DNA from: an uncultured Bacilli bacterium
GTDB lineage: Bacteria; Bacillota_I; Bacilli_A; ML615J-28; CAG-313
Length of the DNA stretch: 41,346 bases
Direction of reading: 5' to 3'
Assembly: GCA_934133195.1 (NCBI GenBank)
Contig: CAKPAZ010000011.1
Coordinates: 1-41,346, forward strand
In this document: piece after piece, positions 41,326 through 41,346 of the stretch
How the letters are laid out: each line of letters begins with the position of its first letter
Position numbering within the stretch: the stretch's first letter is position 1
The notes under the pieces: model-generated
Database searches by the model: none
What the model was told of the DNA's origin: nothing
Seen by the model: the letters and a program-made list of their open reading frames with translations, nothing else
Position numbers and translations under genes: made by a program

Positions 41326-41346
41326 TTTTTTGAGAGTTTGATCCTG
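41326..41346 (+). rRNA. 16S rRNA, first bases only
   Basis: The window ends in GAGAGTTTGATCCTG (41332-41346), the universal 5' end of 16S rRNA used for the 27F primer. By E. coli numbering, base 1 would lie near 41326. The rest of the operon is outside the window. Confidence 0.93.

Noticed and set aside
1..41346. CRISPR arrays, insertion sequences, prophage genes, tRNA genes
   Set aside because: I found no spaced direct repeats, transposase or integrase-like proteins, or cloverleaf-like segments in any gap; the gaps are short and mostly filled by promoters and terminators.

Overview
The window reads as a chromosomal segment of a low-GC, Gram-positive-type bacterium (Bacillota or a Mycoplasmatota-like relative). 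Evidence: very AT-rich intergenic DNA, strong TTGACA/TATAAT promoters at 16-17 bp spacing, AGGAGG ribosome sites, TTG and GTG starts, and a gene order cysS-mrnC-rlmB-sigH-rpmG-secE-nusG-rplKAJL-methyltransferase-rpoBC close to that of Bacillus subtilis. UGA acts as a stop (for example mrnC and sigH) and tryptophan is UGG, so this is not a Mycoplasma with code 4. An uncultured gut Bacilli/RF39-like lineage would fit, but that is inference. I see no phage, IS element, CRISPR array or tRNA gene.

Layout. (1) 105-8258: glycogen operon glgB-glgC-glgD-glgA-glgP from one strong promoter, then pfkA (8340-9323) with its own promoter. Together they make glycogen from glucose-1-phosphate, degrade it by phosphorolysis and lead to glycolysis. 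(2) 9409-11470: a membrane-anchored surface protein with Ig-like repeats. (3) 11506-14706: metG and a YitT-family membrane protein, each with its own promoter. (4) 14759-21406: rplM-rpsI, a small unknown membrane protein, cysS-mrnC-rlmB-sigH, then rpmG-secE-nusG, then a tandem GNAT acetyltransferase. (5) 21497-32466: rplK-rplA-rplJ-rplL with ribosomal-protein leader structures, an RsmC-like methyltransferase, and rpoB-rpoC from a separate promoter. (6) 32455-38915: priA-fmt-pgpA-like-sdaA-rlmD. (7) Minus strand: ktrB-ktrA potassium uptake (40996 down to 38964), convergent with rlmD. (8) 41101 to the end: tandem rRNA promoters, boxA and the first bases of a 16S rRNA gene.

Most genes are housekeeping. 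The best candidates for something unusual are: a full-length PriA with all eight zinc cysteines but no recognisable Walker A, DEEH or arginine-finger motif (a predicted pseudohelicase); L1-binding-site look-alikes before rplK and rplA, with a possible third in the rpoB leader; a three-helix SecE; and two lineage-type insertions in RpoC, one of which looks like an internal duplication. Several terminators are followed directly by the next gene's ribosome site, or overlap its promoter, which suggests attenuation-style control in a compact genome.
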